The position numbers and the translations under genes were made by a program. This document shows, piece by piece, positions 15,641 through 24,128 of a stretch of DNA of 64,000 bases. The notes under the pieces were generated by a model. The model had not been told where the DNA came from and searched no databases. It was given only the letters and a program-made list of their open reading frames with translations. Origin of the DNA: Microbispora sp. ZYX-F-249 (GTDB lineage: Bacteria > Actinomycetota > Actinomycetes > Streptosporangiales > Streptosporangiaceae); contig NZ_JBDJAW010000006.1 in the NCBI RefSeq assembly GCF_039649665.1, forward strand, positions 186,001 through 250,000, in the 5' to 3' direction. Each line of letters starts with the position of its first letter. The stretch's first letter is position 1.

Positions 15641-17670
15641 GTCCTCACCTCCGCCCGCCATGGGGCACCGTCCTCCATCAGCTCGTTGAAGACCAGCCCG
15701 CGCCACTGCTCCTGATAGGCCGCGAGGAACGACTGCACGGGCTGGCGCCAGGTGTGGCCGTACGCGCTGCGGCGGCGCAGCACGTAGCCGAGGCCGTGGG
15801 TGCGGTAGATCCGGCCGCCGACGGCCTCCACCGCCTGCAGGAGCTGGCCGTCCACGGTCCTCGCCAGCGGCCGGAACCCGCCGGCCGCCTCGAACGCCGC
15901 CCGGGTGACCAGCATCGTGCCCCCGGCCACGAGCGGCGCGAACCGCTCGGTGCCGATGCATCTCCTGATCGTCACGTCGAGCGACTCCAGGTAGACGAAC
16001 TCCGCCGCCGTCCCGACGAGGTCGGCGCCGCTGTAGTGCCGGGCGAGCAGGAGGTCGGCGAGGTGGTCGGGGCCGTACCAGTCGTCGTCGTCCACCTTCG
16101 TCAGGTACGACCCGGACGCGGCGGCCGCCATCCGGTTCAGGACCTCGCCGAACGGCGTGGTGGCCGGGGCCTCGATCACGGTGAGCGGCAGCCGCGTGCG
16201 GGGGATCGCCGTCTCCCTCGCCGTGAAGCCGTGGAGGCCCACGATCAGCTCGGCGCTCACGCCGCGCTGGCGCTCCATCTGCCCGACCGCGAACGGCACC
16301 ATCTCCGGGCGGCGCGTGCACAGCAGGATCGAGACCCGCGGCTCCGGCGGCACCGGCAGGCCGGCGGCCGGGGCGAGACGCCGCCAGCGGGCGGCGGCCC
16401 CGTGCTCGCGCAGCGCGGCCCTGCGCAGGCGGATGCTCAGCTCCTCACGGCGCAGGTCGGACGCGATCGCCTCGCCGGTCACGGCCGCGAGCGCGGCGGA
16501 CAGGCAGGGGCCGAGCGCCCGGTCGCGGGCGGGATCGGGTGCGGCGAGCACCGGGATCCCGGCGGCGGCGAGGGCGGCGACGACGCGGGCGACCGCTCTC
16601 GCCCGCCCCTCCCCCGCATGGGGGCCGATCGCGGGCACCTCGATCCCGCGTACGTCCCGCAGCCGGGCGACGTCCACATCCGTGACCCGTCCCGCGGCCG
16701 GGATCCGTACGAGCCTGTCCGCGCCGAGGGCGACGGCGAACCCGTCCCGGTGCGCGGCGAGCGCCGCCATCCCCCGCGAGGGTTGCCGGCGGAACCCGAT
16801 GGGGTTGACCACGGCCTCGTCCAGCGGCGGCGCCAGACCGTCCTCCACCGGCCCGCCGGCCACCGGGCCACCGACCACCGGGCCGCCATCCGTCCGGCCG
16901 TCGATCAGAGGGCCGACGACCACCGGGCCGTCCGCGTGCGCCCGGCGCAGCGGCAGGTCGCAGCCGGGGGCGTCGCGGCGGTCCGGCACCGGCCCGCCGG
17001 GCGGCGACAACGTCACGTTCGGGTCGCCGGGCCGCCAGTCGGCCGTGCCGCCGCCCTCCAGGCCCGCGACGGGAGTCGTCGCCCCGCACGCGCCGAACAG
17101 GCCGCGCGCCACGTGGGCCACGACGTCGCCGGCCGGCACGGGCTCGGTGAAGGCGGCGTCCAGGTGCCAGCCGCGCCTGCGGCGGGTGACCCGTAGCTCG
17201 GCCAGGTGACGCCAGCAGGCGCCCGGCGTGGCGACCGGCAGGGGCTGGGCCGCCCAGGGCGGCACGTCGGCGACGGCGATCCGCACCCGTGTCGCCGTGG
17301 GCAGCAGGCCACGCAGCGGCACCGCCCTGCGCAGATCGGCCGGGGACCGCACGGCGAGCACGACGCATCCGATCGCACCGGTGCCGTCCGGCGGCCGGTC
17401 CGCACGATCCGCGCCGTCCCCGCTGTTCGCGCCATCACTGCCGTCCGCGCCCTTCCCACCCTTCGTGCCGTTCGCGCACGGCAGGGCGGAGTAGGCGCCG
17501 GGGCTCGCGTCCGCGTCGCCCGCCGCAAGCGGCGGCGGCACGGGAACGGGGACGTCTTCCAGCGGTGTCCAGGGACCGGTGAAGTCCTCGACGAGGCGGC
17601 CGAGCAGCGCGGGACAGGACTCGAACCCGATCCACGTCCCCCACGCCGACCGGGAGGCGGCTCGCGTCAC
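15637..17670 (-). CDS. GT2 family glycosyltransferase with long N-terminal region
   Basis: A 677-residue protein. The last 235 residues form a GT2 domain: VSILLCTRRPEMVPFAV near residue 443, the acidic metal motif KVDDDDWYG near 525, and a family-typical TMLVTRAAFEAAGGF. The first 440 residues match nothing I recognise. They include two low-complexity insertions, one Gly/Asp/Ala-rich near residues 65-95 and one of VGGPV/DGPV repeats near 245-280, which may be flexible linkers. Start GTG 17670 follows GAGGAGGG. It is the first gene of the leftward set 17670-10495 and is coupled to the next GT2 gene by GTGA. Confidence 0.78.
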   Translation of the reverse strand: MTRAASRSAWGTWIGFESCPALLGRLVEDFTGPWTPLEDVPVPVPPPLAAGDADASPGAYSALPCANGTKGGKGADGSDGANSGDGADRADRPPDGTGAIGCVVLAVRSPADLRRAVPLRGLLPTATRVRIAVADVPPWAAQPLPVATPGACWRHLAELRVTRRRRGWHLDAAFTEPVPAGDVVAHVARGLFGACGATTPVAGLEGGGTADWRPGDPNVTLSPPGGPVPDRRDAPGCDLPLRRAHADGPVVVGPLIDGRTDGGPVVGGPVAGGPVEDGLAPPLDEAVVNPIGFRRQPSRGMAALAAHRDGFAVALGADRLVRIPAAGRVTDVDVARLRDVRGIEVPAIGPHAGEGRARAVARVVAALAAAGIPVLAAPDPARDRALGPCLSAALAAVTGEAIASDLRREELSIRLRRAALREHGAAARWRRLAPAAGLPVPPEPRVSILLCTRRPEMVPFAVGQMERQRGVSAELIVGLHGFTARETAIPRTRLPLTVIEAPATTPFGEVLNRMAAAASGSYLTKVDDDDWYGPDHLADLLLARHYSGADLVGTAAEFVYLESLDVTIRRCIGTERFAPLVAGGTMLVTRAAFEAAGGFRPLARTVDGQLLQAVEAVGGRIYRTHGLGYVLRRRSAYGHTWRQPVQSFLAAYQEQWRGLVFNELMEDGAPWRAEVRT

Positions 17671-17889
17671 CCGCCCTCCTCACACTGCCCGGTTCCTCTT
17701 CCGACCGGCCCAGCATCGCGAACCCCGCTCCGGACGGGGCCGCCTTAGCCCCTTCCTTGGCCGAAGGTTTAATCGCTCCCCGCCGCAGGTGGGCGCGGGT
17801 TTTCCGGCGGTACGGAACCGGACTGACGAGGAGGAAGTGCCGCGAAGCACGTTACGATGCCGCGTTATAGATTCCCGAGGAGTATCCCC

Positions 17890-18627
17890 ATGGCTGTACG
17901 TCGTCTGATCCCTGTGGCCGTCGCGTGCGCCCTCGCGGCGGCCACCGCCACTCCCGCGCAGGCTCGCGGGACCGATGAGCCGTACTGCGCGACCCACAAG
18001 TGCATCGCCCTGACCTTCGACGACGGTCCGGGGCCGTACACCCAGACGTTGCTGAAGACCCTCGCCGAATACAAGGCCAAGGCGACGTTCTTCGTCATCG
18101 GGACGGAGGTGAAGAAGCATCCGAAGCTCACTCAGCAGATCGCCAAGGCGGGCCACGAGATCGGCAACCACTCGTGGGACGCCAGCTACCTGACCGAGCT
18201 CACGTACGCCCAGATCAACAAGAAGATCGGCGACACCCAGCGGCTGATCCAGAAGACGACGGGCAAGGCCCCGAAGCTCTTCCGCGCCCCCGGCGGGCTG
18301 CGCAACGGCGGAGTGCAGGAGATCACCGCCAAGTTCGGGCTCCTCCAGGTGCCCGGCACGACCGCCACGAAGGACTACATCAAGGACTACCGGCACGTGG
18401 ACCTGCTCACCGGCCGGGCCCTCGACGTGGCCGGCGAGGGCGAGGTCGTGCTGATGCACGAGACCGTCAAGGAGACCGTGCAGTCGATGCCCGAGGTGCT
18501 CCAGACGCTGACCGCCGAGGGCTACAGCTTCGTGACGGTGTCCACCCTGCTGGAGGGCGAGGAGCTCACCCCGGGACAGGTATATCCCGACCGCTCGGGG
18601 ACGGCGACGACCGCCGCCGTCGAATGA
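17890..18627 (+). CDS. secreted polysaccharide deacetylase (NodB-like, atypical active site)
   Basis: A 245-residue carbohydrate esterase family 4 protein with a Sec signal peptide (AxA site near TPAQA). It would remove acetyl groups from peptidoglycan or another wall glycan. Motif 1 is intact (LTFDDGPGPYT) and so is motif 3 (FRAPGG). Motif 2 reads GNHSWDASY, so the second zinc-ligand position (normally His in HTxxH) is Ala. Motif 5 reads LMHE rather than LHD. Zinc binding may therefore be altered. ATG 17890 is preceded by CGAGGAG; an ATG at 17857 is in frame but has no ribosome site and would spoil the signal peptide. The 3' end overlaps the convergent acyltransferase gene by 62 bp. Confidence 0.82.
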   Translation: MAVRRLIPVAVACALAAATATPAQARGTDEPYCATHKCIALTFDDGPGPYTQTLLKTLAEYKAKATFFVIGTEVKKHPKLTQQIAKAGHEIGNHSWDASYLTELTYAQINKKIGDTQRLIQKTTGKAPKLFRAPGGLRNGGVQEITAKFGLLQVPGTTATKDYIKDYRHVDLLTGRALDVAGEGEVVLMHETVKETVQSMPEVLQTLTAEGYSFVTVSTLLEGEELTPGQVYPDRSGTATTAAVE

Positions 18628-19786
18628 TCCTGCGGCCCAGCGCCTGGGCCGGCGCCTCGACGAAGCGGTAGGTGAGCCAGCTCAGCGTGAGCAGCGCCAC
18701 GAGATAGCCGAGTGCGAGAGCCGTCCGGCCGGTCGGCGCGAGCGACCGCAGGTCGCCGGCGAGCACGTTCAGATACTTGAGCAGCGGGTGGTGCAGCAGG
18801 TAGACCGAGTAGCTGATCAGGCCGAGCCAGGTCAGCACGCCGGGGACGCGCCGCCCGCGCAGCGCCATGCCGAGCGCGAACGTCCCGCCGGCGAGGACCA
18901 TCGTGATGATCCACACGTCGGGCTGCACCCACCACCAGCCCGCCTGGATCGACCACACCGGCGCGGCGGCCACCAGGGCCGCCGCGGCCACGACCGGGCC
19001 GAGCCCGGCCGTCCCCCGCTCCCACCGGTACAGCGCCGTCCCCGTGAACATCACCGCGAGGATGGCCGCGCCGAACCACGGCACGAAGCTGCCGAACACG
19101 AGCAGCACGAGCGCCGTCAGACCCAGCGCGTACGCCGCGACCGTCCGGAACCGGCCGGTGATCAGGCAGGCCAGGCCCGCGACGAACAGCACACCGGTGG
19201 CGACGGCGGGCCACGGCCCCGGCAGCAGCGGCGCCGACAGCACCAGCCCGGCGCCGACCGCCACGACGCCGAAGGCGATCGCCAGCGTCCCGCTGCGCCG
19301 GTGCACGCCGCCCACGAACAACGCGGTCACCAGCAGGTAGAACACCATCTCGTACGACAGCGTCCACATGGGGTCGGCGAGGGCGCCGGTGTGCACGACG
19401 TCGAGCAGCATGGTCACGTGCGCGGCCACGGCCGAGGGGTCCCGGGGCACCTCCTGGCGCACCGGAACCCAGAACGCCATCGCGAGCACGAGGGCGATCA
19501 CCAGCAGATACAGCGGGTACAGCCGGAAGACCCGGCTGACCCAGAACGCCCCGACGTCGCCCCTGTTCTCCAGGGACGCGGGGATGATGTACCCGCTGAC
19601 CAGGAAGAAGACCAGCACGCCGTACATGCCGAGGCTGAACCAGTAGGGGCGCAACGACGGCATGAGCCAGGGCAGCGCGTGCTCGGCGACCACCGCCATC
19701 GCGCCGATCCCCCGCAGGGCGTCCAGCCAGGCGAGCCTGGTGGCCTTGGCGCCGGAGCGAGCGGTGTCGGGCTGAGTGGCAATCAC
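18566..19786 (-). CDS. acyltransferase-3 family membrane protein
   Basis: A 406-residue polytopic membrane protein of the OafA/acyltransferase-3 family, which O-acylates surface glycans from a cytoplasmic acyl donor. The N-terminus has the family signature RLAWLDALRGIGAMAVVAEHA, with the conserved Arg and His. It is followed by VFFLVSGYIIP and about ten membrane spans. The C-terminus is a basic cytoplasmic tail. The start is GTG 19786. Facing the polysaccharide deacetylase, it suggests that acetylation and deacetylation of the same surface polymer are encoded side by side (inference). Confidence 0.87.
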   Translation of the reverse strand: MIATQPDTARSGAKATRLAWLDALRGIGAMAVVAEHALPWLMPSLRPYWFSLGMYGVLVFFLVSGYIIPASLENRGDVGAFWVSRVFRLYPLYLLVIALVLAMAFWVPVRQEVPRDPSAVAAHVTMLLDVVHTGALADPMWTLSYEMVFYLLVTALFVGGVHRRSGTLAIAFGVVAVGAGLVLSAPLLPGPWPAVATGVLFVAGLACLITGRFRTVAAYALGLTALVLLVFGSFVPWFGAAILAVMFTGTALYRWERGTAGLGPVVAAAALVAAAPVWSIQAGWWWVQPDVWIITMVLAGGTFALGMALRGRRVPGVLTWLGLISYSVYLLHHPLLKYLNVLAGDLRSLAPTGRTALALGYLVALLTLSWLTYRFVEAPAQALGRRIIRRRRSSPSPSGRDIPVPG

Positions 19787-19848
19787 CGCGATACCCTATC
19801 CGGCACGGCCGGGATCAATCCGGTTGATCTCCACTCATCGATCCCGGA

Positions 19849-21396
19849 TCACTCCCACTCGATGGTGCCCGGCGGCTTGCTCGTCACGTCGAGGACCACG
19901 CGGTTGACCTCGCGGACCTCGTTGGTGATGCGGGTGGAGATACGCGACAGCACGTCGTACGGCACCCGCGACCAGTCGGCGGTCATGGCGTCCTCGGAGG
20001 TCACCGGCCGCAGGACGACGGGATGGCCGTAGGTGCGGCCGTCTCCCTGCACGCCGACCGAGCGGACGTCGGCCAGCAGCACGACAGGGCACTGCCAGAT
20101 GTCGCGGTCGAGACCGGCGCGGGTGAGCTCCTCGCGGGCGATCGCGTCGGCCTCGCGGAGCAGGTCGAGGCGCTCGCGGGTGACCTCGCCGATGATCCGG
20201 ATGCCGAGGCCGGGCCCGGGGAACGGCTGGCGCCAGACCATGGCCGGGGGCAGGCCGAGCTCCTCGCCGGCCCGCCGCACCTCGTCCTTGAACAGCGTGC
20301 GCAGCGGCTCGACCAGCGCGAACTTGAGATCCTCGGGCAGCCCGCCGACGTTGTGGTGCGACTTGATGTTCGCGGTGCCGGTGCCGCCGCCGGACTCGAC
20401 CACGTCCGGGTAGAGCGTGCCCTGCACGAGGAAGTCCACCGGCCCGTCGGCGAGGATCGCGCGCTGCTCGTCCTCGAAGACCCGGATGAACTCCCGTCCG
20501 ATGATCTTGCGCTTCTCCTCCGGGTCGGTGACGCCCGACAGCGCCTTGAGGAAGCGCTCGGCGGCGTCCACGACGCGGAGCTTGACGCCGGTCGCCTCGA
20601 CGAAGTCGCGCTCGACCTGCTCGGCCTCGCCCTTGCGCAGCAGCCCGTGGTCGACGAAGACACAGGTGAGCCGGTCGCCGATGGCCCGCTGCACGATGGC
20701 GGCGGCGACGGCGGAGTCGACCCCGCCCGACAGCGCGCAGATCGCCCGGCCGTCGCCCACCTGGGCGCGCACGGCCTCGACGGCGTCCTCGACGATGTTG
20801 AGCATGGTCCAGGAGGGACGGCACCCGGCCGCCTCCAGGAAGTGCTTGAGCACCTGCTGCCCGTGCTCGGAGTGGAGCACCTCGGGGTGGAACTGCACGC
20901 CGTACAGGCCGCGGGAGGGGTCCTCCATCGCGGCGACCGGGGTGGCGTCGGTGGCGGCCGTGACGGCGAACCCGGCCGGGGCGCCGACCACGGAGTCCCC
21001 GTGCGACATCCAGACGGTCTGCGCCACGGGCAGCCCGGCGAACAGCAGGCCCTCCTTGAGGACCTGGAGCGCGGTCCCGCCGAACTCGGCGGAGTCGGTC
21101 CTGGCGACCTCGCCGCCGAGCGCCCGGGCCATCGCCTGGAAGCCGTAGCAGATGCCGAAGGTCGGCACCCCGGTCTCGAACAGGCCGTCCGGGACCGGCG
21201 GGGCGCCCTCGGCGTACACCGACGACGGACCGCCGGACAGGATGATCGCCTTCGGCTTCTTCTCCAGCATCTCGGAGACCGGCATGGTCGACGGGACGAT
21301 CTCGGAGTAGACGTGGCACTCACGCACCCGTCGTGCGATCAGCTGCGCGTACTGCGCGCCGAAGTCCACGACGAGGACCGTGTCGAACTCAGACAC
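19849..21396 (-). CDS. guaA: GMP synthase (glutamine-hydrolysing)
   Basis: Converts XMP to GMP using glutamine and ATP in the cytoplasm. The 515-residue length is normal. The amidotransferase triad is visible: Cys in [10 protein letters not shown], His and Glu in QFHPEV. The ATP-pyrophosphatase P-loop is SGGVDSAV, and the dimerisation domain ends in the conserved KPPGTIEWE. Start GTG 21396. guaB and guaB3 lie about 17 kb away on the same strand. Confidence 0.98.
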   Translation of the reverse strand: MSEFDTVLVVDFGAQYAQLIARRVRECHVYSEIVPSTMPVSEMLEKKPKAIILSGGPSSVYAEGAPPVPDGLFETGVPTFGICYGFQAMARALGGEVARTDSAEFGGTALQVLKEGLLFAGLPVAQTVWMSHGDSVVGAPAGFAVTAATDATPVAAMEDPSRGLYGVQFHPEVLHSEHGQQVLKHFLEAAGCRPSWTMLNIVEDAVEAVRAQVGDGRAICALSGGVDSAVAAAIVQRAIGDRLTCVFVDHGLLRKGEAEQVERDFVEATGVKLRVVDAAERFLKALSGVTDPEEKRKIIGREFIRVFEDEQRAILADGPVDFLVQGTLYPDVVESGGGTGTANIKSHHNVGGLPEDLKFALVEPLRTLFKDEVRRAGEELGLPPAMVWRQPFPGPGLGIRIIGEVTRERLDLLREADAIAREELTRAGLDRDIWQCPVVLLADVRSVGVQGDGRTYGHPVVLRPVTSEDAMTADWSRVPYDVLSRISTRITNEVREVNRVVLDVTSKPPGTIEWE

Positions 21397-21438
21397 TGGA
21401 AAGGACCCCCATGAAGGCAGCGAGGCGGTAACGCCAGT

Positions 21439-22335
21439 CTATCGGCGCGGTGACGCGTCCCGCCCGGCCGCACCACGCGGGCGGCCGGGCGGGCGGGCGC
21501 GGGTCAGCACCGAGATCTCACTGGAGGCCAGCGCGTCGGTGCGCGCCCAGAACGCGGGATCGACGGCGTCGCGCTCCGGCGCCTGCTCGATCACCTCGAA
21601 GCCGTGCTCCTCCAGCAGGTCCGCCGCCTCCGCCGGGCTCAGGAACGTCAGCCAGGGCTCGCCGTGCCCGGCCACCAGCGGCATCAGGGTCTCGGCGTAC
21701 GCCCGGGCGCGCGGGCCGCGCGAGGCCTCGGGCAGCAGGTGGTCGACGACGATCTCGCTGCCGGGGGCGAGGCGGCCGAGCCCGGCCAGCGTACGGGCGA
21801 CGGCCTCACGGGTGAGATACGCGGTGACGCCGAGCCAGCTCACGAACGCGGGCCGGGCGAGATCGAAGCCGTGCGCGGCCAGCCGGTCGGCCGCGCGGTC
21901 GGCCTCCAGGTCCGCGGGGACGTACGTGAGGCGGGGCGGCGCCGGGAGACCGGCGCGCTCCATCGCCTCCAGTTTCCAGCGCTGGGTGGCCGGGTGGTCC
22001 ACTTCGAAGACCCGCACGGGACCCGAGGCCGACCGGCAGGCGTAGGTGTCCAGTCCCGCGCCGAGGATCACGTACTGGCGGACGCCGCGCCGTACGGCGC
22101 CGGCCAGGCGGTCCTCGGTGTAGCGGCTCCGGGTGACGACGGCCGCGCGCAGCCCGGCGAGCACGGGATGAGCGCCCGTCGCGCGATGAAGGCCCACCAG
22201 CTCCTCCGCGCACTCCCCGAGCAGGGGGTATGCCAGCGGATCACGGAAGACGACCGGCTCGCCGTCGACGATCAGGTGCGCGGCGCGCGCCGCCGCCGCG
22301 TGAAGCGCCGTCCCGCTGGGTCCCTCGGCCTGCAC
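21439..22335 (-). CDS. SAM-dependent methyltransferase, LCMT/TIGR00027 type
   Basis: A 298-residue class I methyltransferase of the actinobacterial family related to leucine carboxyl methyltransferase, often involved in secondary metabolism or with unknown targets. Motif I is QYVILGAGLDTYACR, followed by the family signature FEVDHPATQRWK and later IVVDHLLPE. Start GTG 22335 is the first start codon before the conserved SGTALHAAAARA segment; no good ribosome site is visible. It lies 42 bp upstream of guaA on the same strand and may share its transcript. Confidence 0.85.
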   Translation of the reverse strand: MQAEGPSGTALHAAAARAAHLIVDGEPVVFRDPLAYPLLGECAEELVGLHRATGAHPVLAGLRAAVVTRSRYTEDRLAGAVRRGVRQYVILGAGLDTYACRSASGPVRVFEVDHPATQRWKLEAMERAGLPAPPRLTYVPADLEADRAADRLAAHGFDLARPAFVSWLGVTAYLTREAVARTLAGLGRLAPGSEIVVDHLLPEASRGPRARAYAETLMPLVAGHGEPWLTFLSPAEAADLLEEHGFEVIEQAPERDAVDPAFWARTDALASSEISVLTRARPPGRPRGAAGRDASPRR

Positions 22336-22390
22336 GCGTCGAGCGTAAACCGCCGTGAAGATCTTTACGATGGGCCGGTCGGCTGCCGGA

Positions 22391-24112
22391 TCAGGAGGGC
22401 GCGGGCTCCGCCGGGGGTGGGGAGCCGGGGGCCTCGCGGTGGGTGATCTCCACGATGGGCAGGCGGAGCGCGGCCGGGGCGGACGGCGGGACGACCGGCC
22501 GCACGGGCGCGACCGGCGTGAGCCGCGCGTACGGCGAGCCGAGGGCGGGCCGAAGATCGGGCTCACCATTGTTGGGCCACAGCGCCATCGCCCGCTCGGC
22601 CTGCGCGGTGATCGTGAGGGAGGGGTTCACGCCGAGGTTGGCCGACACGGCCGAGCCGTCCACGACGTGCAGGCCCTCGTATCCGTAGACCCGGTGGTAG
22701 GGGTCGATCACGCCGGTCTCGGGCGAGTCGCCGATCGCGCAGCCGCCGAGGAAGTGCGCCGTCGCCGGTACGTCGAACAGGTCGAGCCAGGAGCCGCCGG
22801 GAAGGCCGCCGATCTCCTCGGCCGCCAGGCGGACGGCCTCGTGCCCGGCGGGGATCCAGGTGGGGTTCGGCTCGCCGTGGCCCGGTCCCGCCCGCAGCCT
22901 GCCGCCCTTCAGGGACAGCGTGATCGAGTTGTCCTTGGCCTGCATGACCAGGGCGATGACCGTGCGCTCGGACCACCTGCGGTGGTTGAACAGCCGGGGC
23001 AGCAGGTGCGGCCGCCGCAGCGCGGCGCCGAGGAACTTCAGCCAGCGCGGGGCCCGGCCGCCGCCGTCCACGAGCAGCGTGCGCAGCAGGCCCATGGCGT
23101 TGGAGCCGTCGCCGTACCGGACCGGCTCGATGTGCGTCTCCGCGTCCGGATGGATCGAGGAGGTGATCGCCACGCCGTGGTTGAGCTTGCCGCCCTTCGC
23201 CGTCGGCCGCTCGAAGCCGAGCAGCGCTTCGGAGTTCGTCCTGGTCAGCGCGCCGAGCCGGGGCGAGATCCGGGGCAGCGTGGTCGCCCTGAGCCGGTGG
23301 AGCAAGTGCTGCGTGCCGTACGTGCCTGCGGCGAAGACCACCTGGGCGGCGGTCAGCGTGCGGGTGGGGCCGAAGAGGGCCCCGGTGCGCTTCACCGTGA
23401 TCTCGTAACCGCCCTCGACGGGCCGCACCCCGGTCACTGTGGTCTCGGGGTGGACCTTCGCCCCGGCCTTCTCGGCCAGGTAGAGGTAGTTCTTGATCAG
23501 CATGTTCTTGGCGCCGTGCCGGCAGCCGGTCATGCACTCGCCGCACTCGACGCAGCCGCGGCGGCGCGGCCCCACGCCGCCGAAGAAGGGGTCGTCGACC
23601 TCGACGCCGGGCTCGCCGAAGAACACCCCGACCGGGGCGAGGTGGAAGGTGTGGCCGACGCCCATCCGCTCGGCGACCTTCTTCATCACCTCGTCGGCGG
23701 CGGTCACCGTGGGGTTCTCCACCACGCCCAGCATCCGCTTGGCCTGGTCGTAGTAGGGCGCGAGCTCCGCCTTCCAGTCGGTGATGTGGCACCACTGGGG
23801 GTCCTGGAAGAACGGGTCGAGGGGCTCGTAGAGCGTGTTGGCGTAGACGAGCGAGCCGCCGCCCACGCCCGCGCCGGCCAGCACCATCACGCCGTTGGAG
23901 CCGCGCAGGACGTGGATGCGCTGGATGCCCTTCAGGCCGAGCGCGGGGGCCCACAGGAAGTCCCTGGCCCGCCACGAGGTCTTCGGCAGGGTCTTTTCGT
24001 CGAACCGTCGGCCGGCCTCGAGGACGCCGACCGAGTAGCCCTTCTCGGTGAGCCGCAGCGCGGTCACGCTCCCGCCGAACCCCGACCCGATCACCGCGAC
24101 GTCGTAGTCCAA
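22391..24112 (-). CDS. choD: GMC-type oxidoreductase, cholesterol-oxidase-like
   Basis: FAD enzyme closely resembling M. tuberculosis ChoD (Rv3409c) along its whole 573 residues. The dinucleotide-binding start is DYDVAVIGSGFGGSVTALRL. It also has RIHVLRG, GAGVGGGSLVYANTLY and the C-terminal GMC block HVVDGSAVSANLGVNPS. A cysteine cluster, C-x2-C-x2-C-x3-C in GCVECGECMTGC, matches ferredoxin spacing and is shared with ChoD. The start is TTG 24112. The substrate is not certain, because ChoD itself has weak sterol activity. The gene follows the aldehyde dehydrogenase by 16 bp, so an alcohol-to-acid oxidation pair is plausible. Confidence 0.88.
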   Translation of the reverse strand: MDYDVAVIGSGFGGSVTALRLTEKGYSVGVLEAGRRFDEKTLPKTSWRARDFLWAPALGLKGIQRIHVLRGSNGVMVLAGAGVGGGSLVYANTLYEPLDPFFQDPQWCHITDWKAELAPYYDQAKRMLGVVENPTVTAADEVMKKVAERMGVGHTFHLAPVGVFFGEPGVEVDDPFFGGVGPRRRGCVECGECMTGCRHGAKNMLIKNYLYLAEKAGAKVHPETTVTGVRPVEGGYEITVKRTGALFGPTRTLTAAQVVFAAGTYGTQHLLHRLRATTLPRISPRLGALTRTNSEALLGFERPTAKGGKLNHGVAITSSIHPDAETHIEPVRYGDGSNAMGLLRTLLVDGGGRAPRWLKFLGAALRRPHLLPRLFNHRRWSERTVIALVMQAKDNSITLSLKGGRLRAGPGHGEPNPTWIPAGHEAVRLAAEEIGGLPGGSWLDLFDVPATAHFLGGCAIGDSPETGVIDPYHRVYGYEGLHVVDGSAVSANLGVNPSLTITAQAERAMALWPNNGEPDLRPALGSPYARLTPVAPVRPVVPPSAPAALRLPIVEITHREAPGSPPPAEPAPS

Positions 24113-24128
24113 CGTCCCGCCTTCCTTC

